NCBI GenBank assembly: GCA_036936605.1
Contig: JAUPFV010000004.1
Coordinates: 180,128,807 to 180,192,806 of the forward strand
Source: Limnanthes douglasii subsp. nivea
Taxonomy: Eukaryota; Streptophyta; Magnoliopsida; Brassicales; Limnanthaceae
Direction of reading: 5' to 3'
Length of the DNA: 64,000 nucleotides
Part shown: in pieces, positions 20,771 through 30,999 of the stretch
Numbering within the stretch: position 1 is the first letter of the stretch
How the letters are laid out: each line of letters opens with the position of its first letter
The notes under the pieces: model-generated
What the model saw: only the letters and a program-made list of their open reading frames with translations
Told to the model about the DNA's origin: nothing
Databases searched by the model: none
Translations under genes and position numbers: made by a program

Positions 20771-22287
20771 TTAAGGTTGAGCCTTTGAAGATGGCTCACC
20801 TTCATCTACCTTCTTTCCCTTAGGATCCTCTTTCTCTTCGCCAATCTTCTCCCCGGTCTGTTCTTCGTCATCTGAGGAATCACTAGAGTAGCCATACCGG
20901 TCGCCTTCGGCCATCGTATGATACGGGAGGTCTTCAGGCTCAACATGAAGCCATAAGTCCCCTAGGTTCCTCTTCGGAAACTTCTCGTGGAAGAGTAGAA
21001 CCATGTCAGACCTCACCTTGGCGTACATTTCCTCCTGGCTATCGATCATTTCGGTAGCATAAGCATTGATCTTGTCTTGGATCTTGGCCTCCTGCTCCTG
21101 TAGCAAAGTGGTTTTTTCCTCGGTAGCCTTGGACACTGTATTTTCAAGGGCAATCTTGTCGTTGGTAAAGTTGGAGATGATTTGATCTTTGGCCTTGGAT
21201 TCTCCATTTGAGGTAGCAAGGTCTTTCTCCAGACCGGACAGTTTCTCCCGGAGGTCTTTAATGGTTTCCTCTAAAGTAGCGACTTTTGTGGTGCTTGCCT
21301 TCTGGTTTCTCTTCAACTCCTCATTTTCTTCCTTTGACATGTCAGCATTGGAAGTGGCAGTGCGAAGGTCGTCGGACAGCTTCTCTTTGTCAGACTTGAG
21401 ATCTTTGATGATATCAGCCTGGTTTCAAACTTGTCTCTCCAACGCAAGTATAGGTTGCACGTTACTCAACAAAGAGTGGGCTATGGGATCCTTTTCACTA
21501 GAAACACTAAAAGTCTTACCATTAAAAGTGACCGTGTTGGAGGTGCTTGGAGGAAGGTAAGGCCCAGCAAAGTCATGTCTGGGAAGATTGAGGAAGTATT
21601 CACCAAGCTCACCAAGACCGGTGATGTCTACTCCATCGATGTTGATATCTCCCCCCTCAACCTCATCAGTATGAAAGTCGCCCGGAATCTCCTCGGCATG
21701 CGTTGGGTCAGCAGGGTCGGCATGGACAGAAGGCTCCGGAGCCCGGAGAGAAAGCTCGTCTCCCTTAGAAGTTTTCTTCTTCTTGGCCTCCCGGTCTGTG
21801 CCTTCGCTTCCCTGTTTACGATTCCTCTTAGAATCCCTTGGAGGTTTTAGGAGGTTCGCTTCTTGTTTCTCAGTCTCTTGCTCCACCACTTCCAGGAGAG
21901 CAGCATCAATTTGGCTCTGGGCTGGCCTCTCCGGATCTGTTGGAGCATCCTTCTCTGCATCAGGATGGTTAGCATCACCCACCACCTTTTTGCCCTTCTT
22001 CTTCTTGCCTTTCATCTTGCTCGGGGCTTTGGCCCGGCCTAGCAGGAAGAGTGTCCCATCTGGTTCATGAGTCCTCTTAAGCACAACATCCGGAGGAGGC
22101 TGGGTGGTGAGCTCCTCCCAAGTCAAGTCTCTCCGACCTGTGGTATTCCACAGGTGAGACCTTGCCAAGTTGCCACTGGTAAAAGCAGCATGGAATCGAT
22201 TCCCCCATATCTCGGCAGCCCAGCCATTAATCTTGCCACAAGTAACCTGCCCGGCTTTCTGATAGTCACTAAACTCCTTGGGCAGTA
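20771..22287 (-). pseudogene. Tat-2 antisense gene, exon 2
   Basis: Minus strand, starting just after the predicted acceptor at 22288-22289 (LPKEFSDYQKAGQVTCGKIN, GWAAEIWGNRF). Then basic, NLS-like clusters (KMKGKKKKGKK; REAKKKKTSK), an acidic/Pro-rich middle, and after an in-frame TGA at 21425-21427 a long coiled coil (KSDKEKLSDDL ... LREKLSGLEKDLATSNGESK ... EKTTLLQEQEAKIQDKI). The end has FPKRNLGDLWLHVEPEDLP and an acidic tail. The homologous Tat-1 exon ends with YPKINLSKFW, so the C-terminal motif is conserved. Product unknown. Predicted nuclear, judging only from the basic clusters. Confidence 0.6.
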
Positions 22288-22371
22288 CTGCCAAGGCAAA
22301 AGCGAGACCCATTAGTTCGAACTACGTTAGAAAAGAAAGGAAGAAACAAAAGTATAAAGTAGAGGACTTAC
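22288..22371 (-). other. Predicted 84-bp intron in Tat-2 antisense gene
   Basis: Donor GACC/GTAAGTCC and acceptor TTGGCAG/TACTG on the minus strand, phase 1. Splicing joins ...RWKSD to LLPKEFSDY and removes in-frame stops. Tat-1 has an intron of the same length (84 bp) and phase at the same aligned position (25415-25498). Supported by comparison, not by transcript data. Confidence 0.6.
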
Positions 22372-23731
22372 GGTCACTCTTCCACCTGCTTCTGAGGAGG
22401 CTTGGGTTCTCTCCGGATTTGATCTTCTTGCCGTTCTCCCAGGCACCACTGACGAATAGGAACTGGGTCCTCCAATTCCTCTCTGCCTCCAACAGATCAT
22501 CCACCGCCTTGAAGTCATCCCCCATGTTAAAGTGGTAAAAGGGGATGTGGTGGTTTCTACACAGGCTGGCCACTGCAGCAAACTCCTCCATTGGTAGAGG
22601 GATCCCGGACAGCCTTGATGTCATGATACAAGACATGAGGGTGTACCAAGCGTTGGGGCTCAGTTGGCTCGGACAGAGTTTTATCAGATGGAAATATCTG
22701 ACAATCTTTGGGTCTAATGGGAACCTGAGCCCCCAGTTGAATAACTCCGTGAATATGACCACTTCGCTTAACTTGCAATCCATAGGAGTCTCCGGGTGTA
22801 TAGGAATCCTGATCTTTACATTTTATGGTATGCCCCACTTCGTACGCATCCTGCCCATCTCATTAGTGTGGATGAATGCGTAGTTGATTTTTGTAAGGAG
22901 AAGAGGTAATTAACGCTGACCTTGTGAAAACAAGGCCCCACTTTTCCTTCTAGGCTCTCCGGCAGATCCGGATGCCTCAAATACAATTTCTCTTTGCCCT
23001 TGTCCTTCTTGGCAACTATCTCTTTACTGGTCTGACCGGAGGGCTCAGACTCGAATGGGGCCTCTTCAATAGAATCCTCCATCTCTTCTTCCATAATTGT
23101 TGAAAGGGATTTCAGCAGTTGTAGTGGGGGAGGGTTCAAATTTGACTCAGCCTTGTCTCCAGACTGATGGGCCTCAGCGCCCCTTTGATTTCTGCTCTCT
23201 GGTAGAGTGTCTGGAACAGAAGTTTCTTGTTGAAGATTTGGATTGGAGCCCTCCAGTCCGGACAGCCTGTCCTTGGGGGCTCTAATAGGCACCTCTGACC
23301 CGGTGCTACTGTCTTTTTCCCCCGACCTTGAGGGAGTGTTTTTAGACCCTTGGCCTTTAACCAACCGGCCTTTTCTCCTATCGACTAGTTTCTCAGGAGA
23401 GTGCTCCGTATCCAATCCCATTGCTATGAAGGGAGAGGGTTTTTTTAAGGCTAGTGGCTGTAACTCCTGGCTCGACAGCAGGCTCCGATTCCTGAACTGA
23501 AGAACCAGAGATTATTGGGGAGAGGTTGGTTTGAAATAGTTTTCTAGGCTTAGTGCCTTTGGAAGAAGAAGAGCCTCGATCTGACTCAGTATCAGAGGTG
23601 ATTGGTCTGTCAACAGGCGAGGAGGGTAACCCTGCTGCAATCCGTCTTTCTCTTTCGACTTTTTGAGCTTTCTCTAACTCAGAAAGGTTGAGCCACCCGC
23701 CTTTGACAAGAGCGTTCCTCGCTGTAAACAT
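22372..23731 (-). pseudogene. Tat-2 antisense gene, exon 1 (putative gypsy-type transposon domain)
   Basis: ATG at 23731 (MFTARNALVKGGWLNLSELE). The Ser-rich N-part shifts frame near 23430-23445 in a T7 run, continues as MGLDTEHSPEKL..., shifts again near 22900, and has a TAA at the end of KWGIP. The 3' part (22783-22372) is the best-preserved domain: LFNWGLRFPLDPKIVRYF, then LCPSQLSPNAWYTLMSCIM. This resembles the 'putative gypsy type transposon' family (PF04195/Transposase_28-like) found in plant gypsy elements. Followed by FLFVSGAWENGKK and the intron. Tat-1 and Tat-3 carry clear homologues. Function unknown; the family name does not imply a proven transposase. Confidence 0.65.
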
Positions 23732-23830
23732 AAACTATCGAACTAAGTTTTTGCTTTAGAGAGAGAAAGCTTTGAGAGATTTTGCAGAGTAAATTTGAAG
23801 AAGATGGTAAAACAGTAGAAAGTAAGTCTG

Positions 23831-23838
23831 TATTTATA
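23831..23838 (-). promoter_or_regulatory. Candidate TATA box of Tat-2 antisense gene
   Basis: TATAAATA on the minus strand about 100 bp before the ATG at 23731. A palindromic CACGTG core (24004-24009) and a CCAAT-type motif lie upstream within 190 bp. Suggests that the antisense gene has its own promoter rather than relying on the LTR. Confidence 0.5.
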
Positions 23839-24164
23839 GTAAATCTGAAAAAGGAAGTTGATTCCTAGGAAAATTCGAAAAGATTGGTAACGATTAAAAG
23901 ACGGCGCTGATGTCACCACCTTTAATTAAGAGGTTGCTTTTCGAAGAAGGTGGGTTCGAAATTCAAGGTGAAAAAACGGCTGAAGCAACCAATCAGAGAG
24001 TGACACGTGTCCCACGAACTCTGGCAAAAACCGTTTTGAATTCGTGAAGCTTTATCTGTCCGGATAAACACATAGCCCAAATTAACAGACCTGTCCGGAT
24101 TACAACTACCCCTGATGTCGGACTGTTTTTCAGGTCTTTGACAAGAATATTTGCACAAACACCT

Positions 24165-24178
24165 AAAAAAGGGGCCCC
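24165..24178 (+). promoter_or_regulatory. Polypurine tract of Tat-2
   Basis: AAAAAAGGGG followed by CCCC, directly before the TG of the 3' LTR. Confidence 0.65.
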
Positions 24179-24587
24179 TGATGAGTCTGAATTCTGCATG
24201 CTCCCCGGACAAGGACAGATCGGTCCAAAGCCTCCGGACCGGACAGATCACTTCGAACACTCAGGCCATAGGACTGTTCGAACTATGACAAAAGTACTAA
24301 AAAACCTAAACACTTCTTGACTAAGCTACTTGCTCTCTTACTTAAGAGCTCATGGGTCTTTGAACATGACCCGGGTCCATTAAACATGACCTGAAAGCCC
24401 ATAAGGGCCCAAACATCAGGGTATAAATACCCAACCACCTCCATTAAGTGTGGGTAATGAGAATTAACTGCTACCAACCAGCTTAATTATCTCTCTACTC
24501 TCTACTCTAAACATATAACACCCACATACTACTATAAAACACCAACCAAATTACAAGCCTACCCTCAGGCGATAATTATCCACACCA
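24179..24587 (+). repeat. Tat-2 3' LTR
   Basis: 409 bp, 11 differences from the 5' LTR by eye (2.7%). TATA at 24422-24429. Followed by the GAATC duplication. Confidence 0.93.
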
Positions 24588-24592
24588 GAATC

Positions 24593-25414
24593 CATCTACC
24601 AATTCTCCTCTCCCGAGTGAGATTGATGAGACATTTACATCATCTCAACAAAATCCCTCGAATAATCCTACACAACTGAGAGACTAAGTATCAGAAGAAG
24701 TTGATTCTGATACTACTCAGTCAAATAATGAGGCTGATATAGAGGAAGAAGCTTTAAAAGAATCAGAGAATGCTGTTAAAGGACAAATCCGTAAACCAAG
24801 AGTAAATAAAGCTCTTATTACCATATCCGAGGAGGAAAGGGATCTAATTGGCAAGAACTTGAGGTCTCTTGATGAAAATTATGTTGTAGCTCTAGAAAAT
24901 GTTTCATATATATACTACGAAGCGAGCTAAGAAACTGATTTGAAGAAGCAGTGGGGAATGAGAGACAACATTACACTTCGTCTTCCCCAAAAATAGGAAA
25001 CACCCCTTGACTGCAAAAAAGACGAGCTAATAGTCTATCCAGAAATTATCAACCGGGGTCTTTGATTCCCACTAGACCCCATGGTAATTGATTACTTCAA
25101 ACTTTTAGATATGTGTCCAACCCACGTGACACCAAATCAATGGTTCACACTTCTAACTGTAATCATGGCCTCCTGCTTGTCCAAAATCCCGATCAGCATC
25201 AAAGACTTCATATCTTTAACCAAATTGTCTAAGGGACCAGTACTTTCGTTTTACTATCTTACATTGGATGACGACCTAAAAATCATCAACCATCGTCTGG
25301 AAGCAGACAAATTTTATAAGTAAAAAATTATCTTTATTTCAGGCGCATGAGAAAATAGCAAAGAAATATCTGAAGTCAACCCCTCAAGATTGAACCTCGT
25401 CTTGAGGAGTAGTC
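24593..25414 (+). pseudogene. Tat-1 antisense gene, exon 1 part b
   Basis: Continues the 13734-14217 frame in phase. Acidic Ser/Asn-rich part, then the PF04195-like domain: PLDPMVIDYFKLLDMCPTHV, TPNQWFTLLTVIMASCLSKI, LTLDDDLKIINHRLEADKFY. The frame is unbroken to the donor except for nonsense codons (TAA 24685-24687, TAA 25321-25323, and a TGA that aligns with the Trp of FVSGAW in Tat-2). No frameshift was seen across 1.3 kb of exon 1, despite LTRs that are 7% diverged. Confidence 0.65.
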
Positions 25415-25498
25415 GTAAGTCTCCAAATATTATTCTTGTAAATTAAATTTTCAACTTTTGTTATCCTTATTCATTATCAATTTATATATTCCGAACAG
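25415..25498 (+). other. Predicted 84-bp intron in Tat-1 antisense gene
   Basis: Donor AGTC/GTAAGTCT, acceptor CCGAACAG/AAAT, phase 1, AT-rich interior. Same position, phase and length as the Tat-2 intron although the interiors are different. Confidence 0.6.
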
Positions 25499-27067
25499 AA
25501 ATTCTGAGGCGTTACGCCATTCGTCGAGAAAAAACCAAAGAAACCTTCATTAAGCTTGCTGTTTGGGCTGAAAAGAATGGAATAACACTTTCCACATAGC
25601 CTTTGCACCCATCAATTTCCTCAACAATCACTTGTTTCCAATCACACCTGGAGCCTTTCCTCCTGAAAATTTGATGGAGCAACCCAATCCTCGACAAGCT
25701 GTCAAAAGATTTGTCCATCCCGACTACAAAATGTTTTTACCCATCCTCAATAGATCATACAACCACCTTCCTCAAAACAAGAAGGAAAAAAAGAATAAAA
25801 TGGAAGCTAATACATCTGGTGTTAGCCCTTCAACAGATCCGACGACGAAAGGTTCAAAACGAAAAACAAAAGAATGTACACTTCCCACCATCGGAGAAGA
25901 AATAGAAACAGGCCGTTCTCCAAAAAAGAAAAAAACTATTTCACCTTCGAAAAAGAAGAGTACTACTAGAGCCAACCCCCAAAAGAAAATAAAAGAGAAA
26001 GTAAATGAGGCTATCGAATAAATATTGTCCGATGATAATGAAGTTGTAGCTGCCGACAACCAGCAAAATTATCAAAAAGACAATGAAAATAACATTGAGG
26101 ATGCTACCATCCAGCAAAAATAAATTGTACCACAAAATATAACCAAAGTGATGATCACTTCGACCCTTGCAGTTTTATTAACTTCAACTGCTTGCTGGAG
26201 AAGAAGATCCCGTCATTCAAGAGATTTAAACTCATTTGCATAACTTTGGTAGAAGATCTGCTCCTGCTTCCTCTGAGGCTGTATCTCCTGAAGTTATTAT
26301 TCCTTCAATTTCTCTGGATCTTATTCCTCGGCCTAGATCAGTAGTCTTTCCTCCCGATATACCTTCGGAATAAGTCACAGCTGCTCTTCAACTTTTTTCT
26401 GATCTTAATGTTGCAGCAAAAAGACTTACTCAAGAGATTGAAACCTCTCAAAACACTTGAAATGTATGGCTAAGGATATGATTCACTATAAAGGTGTTGC
26501 TGAAGCTGAGAAAAAGATGAAAGAAATATTTGGTGACCATATGAAAGATTAGTTTCATGGATTCCAGATAGCGAGGTCTGAATGTATCCGAGCACTTCTT
26601 CATGTCAAAAATTATCTCCGTGAATTGCATCAGATTGAGAAGGAAGAACTCAACTCCTCGCGGCAAAAAGAAATTAACGAACTCAATACCAAACACTGTG
26701 AAGAGTTAGCTGTTGAAAAGAAGAGACTCGATGACCTTCAAGCTTCTTTAAACAATAGTGAAGAAGAAAATAAAAACTTAACCGATGAGATGGCTACTCT
26801 CAAGACTCATTTCGAGAAACAAAAACAACTTGCTGTTACTGCTGCTGAAGAAGAGTTTACCAAAGATATGTTGGCAGCTATCAATAATGGCAAAGAAGAG
26901 AGGCCATCATGCTTATTCTAGAAATTCACACCACATATCCTAAGATAAATCTTTCCAAGTTTTGGAATGAAATTCGCGTCGAACAACGTCCCAGCGACGC
27001 TTTCAACCCTATCCCAAGTTCATCGTCCGAAGAAGAATTATCTGAAGAGACTTTTGAAAACAAATAG
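25499..27067 (+). pseudogene. Tat-1 antisense gene, exon 2
   Basis: Begins ILRRYAIRREKTKETFIKLA followed by VWAE, aligning with the start of Tat-2 exon 2. The frame shifts near 25600-25630. Then a Lys-rich NLS-like segment (SPKKKKTISPSKKK), a diverged middle, a coiled coil (26625-26921: KEINELNTKHCEELAVEKKR ... LQASLNNSEEENKNLTDEM), a stop at 26919, and the conserved end YPKINLSKFW...SSSEEELSEETFENK with TAG at 27065-27067. Same architecture as the Tat-2 protein. Confidence 0.6.
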
Positions 27068-27670
27068 TTTTACTATCCTTTGAGTTTTAATTATCTTTTC
27101 GTATTTGTCCTATTAGTATAACAACTCTTGTGTCCATCAAACTATTCTTAATGGCAAAGGTTTTTATTCATGTTTCATCTTTTTATGTTATGTTCACGTT
27201 TTATTATTATTTATATTGGTTATTCGAGGTAAAACTATAATATAATACTTCAAATAATCATTACCATAAGTAACACTTCGAACATTATAGTGCGCTTATT
27301 AAACGTAGCCCTTCGAATATCCTAGAGTGTTTAATGGATGTAACACTTCGAACATCATAGAATGTTTAATGGACGTAACACTTTGAACATAATAGAGTGT
27401 TTAATGGATGTAACACTTCGAATATCATAGAGTGTTTAATGGACGTAACACTTCGAACATCATAGAGTGTTTAATCGACGTAACACTTCGAATATGATTG
27501 TTTCTTCGAAAAGGGCACAAAACACTTTGGAACATTCTACTCCTGGTTAACTTCAAAGATGATCAGTGTTTGACGAGTTACCAAGATAGTTTAAATAAAT
27601 ACTTGTAAACATCCATTTGCCAAAAAAGGTACTTTATTCATAATTTTGAATATGTACATAGTACCTTGTT
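27068..27670. other. Tat-1 spacer between antisense gene and pol
   Basis: Non-coding. Contains the 35-bp tandem array (27271-27495). Equivalent in position to 20289-20770 of Tat-2. Confidence 0.6.
27271..27495. repeat. 35-bp tandem repeat, about 6.4 copies
   Basis: Six 35-bp units starting TAACACTTCGAACATCATAG and ending GGACG/GGATG, each differing by a few bases, at 27271-27480, then a partial copy to 27495. Lies in the Tat-1 3' spacer. Not a CRISPR: the units abut and there are no spacers. Confidence 0.9.
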
Positions 27671-27674
27671 AAAA

Positions 27675-27697
27675 CCTCCCTGGGCCAACAGGGTAGG
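27675..27697 (-). other. Conserved stem-loop (Tat-1)
   Basis: In the element's sense strand: CCTACCCTG, loop TTGGCC, CAGGGAGG, followed by TTTTAACAAGG. Same place after pol as in Tat-2. One stem pair is T-A here and T-G there, and there is one bulged A. Confidence 0.5.
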
Positions 27698-27699
27698 AA

Positions 27700-28905
27700 A
27701 TAGTGCGCTAATCCAACAAAAAAATTCAAACATACAACACAGCTATTCCCAATATAACTTCAGATGCGTATATTCCATGGCTGTTGAAGTATCCTCCCCT
27801 GATCATCATATAAGGTCATTCCCAATTCGGGACCATTTTTCCGAGGCTCTTCTCCTTAGTATGTAGGAATACGTTTCTTAACACTTTATCACCTGCTTTA
27901 AACTCCCTCCTTTTACCCTTGAATTTTACCTATTCCCCATAAGAGTTTCATAATGGATTACATTTAAATGAGCTCGAACTCTTTTCTCATCAGTCAGATC
28001 CAAATTTTCTATTTTAGCTTCGTCTCTGGATTCTTCTCAATATTGAGTTATTCTAAAGATAACATCGTAGATTCCATATGGGTAACACCATCTATTCCAT
28101 ATACTAAGGAAAATGTATTTTCTTTAGTAGCTTCCCTATCAGTTGTTTGATAAGCCCAAAACACCTCTTACAAATAATTGGGTCATTTCCCTGTCGCTCC
28201 TGTTAAAGTTTTTTTCAACCCTTCCAAAATAGATATGTTTGTCACTTCCGCCTACCCATTTGCTTGGGGATGAAATGGTGTTGAAAAATACTGCTTAATT
28301 CCCTTCGAATCACAGAATAAAGCCATTTCTGTATTATTAATTTAATGACCATTATCCGTATTAATTCTTCGAGGCACCCCAAAACGACAACAAATACTGT
28401 TTATAATGAATTTAATCACATATTTCGCTTTCGTTCCAAATAATGGATCTGCTTCTGCCCACTTTGTAAAATAGTCTACTCCAATGATTATCGTCTGTTG
28501 TCCTCCATAAGCCATTGAAAAAGGCCCCACTAAGTCTATTTCACATCTATCAAACGGAATGAATTCGGTAATAGACATAGGTGCAACTGTTGGATTATGA
28601 ATAGAATTAGAAAATCTCTGACAAGTATCACAGCTTCGAACCAAACTCTTAGCATCTTTATTAATTGAAGGCCAATAAAGTCCTCCAAGCAAAACTCGAC
28701 GAGTTAATGCCGTGAAGCCACAATGTGTTGATCTTTCTCCATCATTCAACTCTGATAAGACTTCTTGTGATTCTTGTCTACTCAAACATCGTAGTAATGG
28801 CCTACTTAATGATTTCTTATACAAAATTTCATCCAAAACTATATATCTAAAGGCTTTGCCTCACAATTTCCTGACCAATTTTGCATCATCGGGCAGCTCT
28901 TTTTT
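27700..28905 (-). pseudogene. pol: Tat-1 integrase
   Basis: 28836-28342 encodes the HHCC zinc finger (STHCGFTALTRRV ... CDTCQRFSN) and the core start (EIDLVGPFSMAYGG, then RINTDNGH), ending at a stop three residues after the second catalytic Asp. The rest follows in broken frames down to about 27800: PFHPQANG, a TAG, AEVTNISILEGL, then a piece like SLVYGIDGVTHMESTM. Clearly homologous to the Tat-2 integrase, clearly non-functional. Confidence 0.75.
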
Positions 28906-28942
28906 GAATTAAGAAATTCAAAATATATGTTCGCTAATTGCC

Positions 28943-29812
28943 TCATACCGTTTCTTGGATGACAAACAGTTCCTCAATATGCTTGCACTGGTCTGACTGA
29001 GTTATAATCGAAGGACTTTCTTGCAGCAAAATCCACGGATACCATTCCTTGTAAGTAACAATTGTTAATGAATCAGCCACTGTATTACTGCCTTGACTTA
29101 TCTGTTCCACAACAACGCAATCAAATAGGAGCATCAAATTTGAAAGCTCTCGAAGATATAAAATCAAGCGATCCTTTTTTGCTTCGGAATTCTCAGATAC
29201 TTGATTTGCTACCAATTGAGAATCTGTCTCCAACCATACTGAAGTTGCTCCACATATCTTTACAAGTCTCAAACAAGCTAAAGCGACTTCGTATTCAGCT
29301 TTGCTATTTAAAGCGTGAGAACCAAATTTGATTGACTGAAGCATTATTTCTCCAGATGGAACAACTAATTGAACTCCTGCACTGCATCTCAAAACACTAG
29401 ATCTGTCATCAGTTTGAATAACCCACGCCGAATTCATTGGTAAAAAATCCTTGTTATCCTTTGTATCTGATCTATTGGAATGAAATTCAACAAGAAAATC
29501 TGCCAAAGCTTGTGCTTTAATTGTAGTTCGAAGTGTGAATGTAGTATTAAAATCTCCAAATTCCACTAACCACTTAGTCATTCTCCCCGAAACATCAGGA
29601 CGTTGTAAAATATTTTTCAATGGAAATGAAGTCCAGACTTCAATGGTATGGGCTTGAGAATAAGGGCGCATATTTCTGGCAGCCACAACCAATGCTAATG
29701 CTAATTTCTTGAGTTTCAAAGCCACCAAAATTTTGCTGACATAGTAAACTGGCTTTGGAATTCCTGAATCTTCGCTTACCAATACTACACTTACTGTAAA
29801 ATCCGATACCAC
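28943..29812 (-). pseudogene. pol: Tat-1 RNase H and plant-type RNase H
   Basis: Gypsy RNase H (VYYVSKILVALKLKKLALAL ... TTIKAQALADFLVEFH) followed by the second, plant-type RNase H (WVIQTDDRSSVLRCSAGVQL, SKAEYEVALACLRLV, LETDSQLV, NTVADSL). One uninterrupted 289-residue frame, the longest coding block left in Tat-1. The usual TDGSS is TDDRSS and the AERRYLKLEK segment is shortened, so activity is doubtful. Confidence 0.82.
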
Positions 29813-30720
29813 AATGTATAGAAAGATTTTTCTCCACCTTGAAGCTTAGATAATACTTCTGGTGAGGATAATAAATTTTTTATGCTTGTGAATGCCGCTT
29901 TGCATTCCGAAGTCCACTCAAATTTCTTTGACCCTCGCAACACTTGAAAGAAAGGAAAACATGTATCATAGAATCCAGATATAAATCTGTTAAGTGTTGT
30001 AACCATCATGTCAAAACTTGTACTTCTTTAACAGTTCGAGGAGATTTCATAGACACCACAACTTTTAATTATTTTGGGTCAGCTTGTATCATTTTTTCAC
30101 TTATAACATAGCCCAAGAACTTCCCCGATCGAACTCCAAAGGTACACTTTTCAGGATTCAGCTTTAGCCTTATTGCCCTTCAATTCAGAAATGTCTCCTC
30201 TAAATCTTCCAAGTGTGCATAATCTACCAAACTTTTTACCACCATGTCATTAATATATACCTCTATGTTTCTTCCTATTTGGGTGGTAAATGCTTTATTC
30301 ATTAGTCTTTGGTAAGTAGCCCCGTCATTTTTCAGTCCAAAAGGTATAACCTTATAGCAATGCAAACATATGTCAGTGATGAAAGTAGTATATTCTTGAT
30401 CTTTCGGATCTATTTGATCTGATTATATCCCACAAAGGCATCTATAAAATTCAATATTTTGTTTCCCAGAGTGGAATAAATCAACTGGTCTATTCGAGGA
30501 ACATGAAAGGGGTCTTTAGGACGGGCTCAATTTAAGTCTGTAAAGTCAACACACATTCTATGCTTCCTGTTTTTCTTCTTGACCAATACTGGATTCGTCA
30601 TCCATAAAAGATATTGTAATTCCCTTATATGTCTGACCCTGGATAAATGATCCACTTCAGAAACAATCGCTTCTCATTTTTCTGACGAAAATGCCCGTCT
30701 TTTTTTAATTACAAGCTTAA
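29813..30720 (-). pseudogene. pol: Tat-1 reverse transcriptase
   Basis: Pieces in several frames: CVDFTDLN, VPRIDQLIYSTLGNKILNFI with DAF, then 30365-30180 with HCYKVIPFGLKNDGATYQRL and EVYINDMVVKS. The active-site box should be YIDD or YVDD; here the first Asp is Asn (AAT read on minus at 30249-30251), a G-to-A type change that should kill polymerase activity. Then NRFISGFYDTCFPFFQVLRG of the RT connection. Confidence 0.78.
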
Positions 30721-30999
30721 CCCTCAGATTAATAGGTAAAATATGATAAATTACTTCGATCGGTACTCCTACCACGTCCTCTGTTTTCCAAGAGAAAACA
30801 TCCAAATTATGAGACAAAAATTATAACAGTCGTTGACATAAAGAAGGGGTCAGTGAGTTTCCTATTCGAAGTACTCTTCCCTCGAAAAACGTATACTCTT
30901 CAGTTTTTTTCTGCTTACTGTTAATGACTCTAGGGTTTCCTTCGAATCGTCAACACTTTCATCAAAATCCGAGGTCAACCCCCTGATTTTTATTCGTTC

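Larger units (their letters stand above)
14218..24587 (+). mobile_element. Ty3/gypsy Tat-lineage retrotransposon (Tat-2), nested
   Basis: 10.37 kb, + strand, LTRs 14218-14626 and 24179-24587 (409 bp each, 11 differences by eye). It has a perfect 5-bp target duplication GAATC at 14213-14217 and 24588-24592. Order: PBS 14627, gag, protease, RT, RNase H, plant-type RNase H, integrase, stem-loop, antisense gene (minus, 23731-20771), PPT 24165-24178, LTR. gag-pol is one continuous frame except for three nonsense codons and one frameshift near its end. RT YIDD and integrase DD35E residues are intact, so this is a recently dead or conditionally active copy. Confidence 0.95.

Noticed and set aside
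22322..22371. A 50-bp version of the Tat-2 intron using an earlier AG (22322-22323)
   Set aside because: Shorter than plant introns normally are, and the resulting exon does not align with Tat-1; the AG at 22288-22289 gives 84 bp and a good alignment.
21189..23500. Plus-strand open frames opposite the Tat-2 antisense gene
   Set aside because: Shadows of a minus-strand gene that has homologues in Tat-1 and Tat-3.
27271..27495. CRISPR-like array
   Set aside because: Units are contiguous 35-bp tandem repeats without spacers in a plant retrotransposon.
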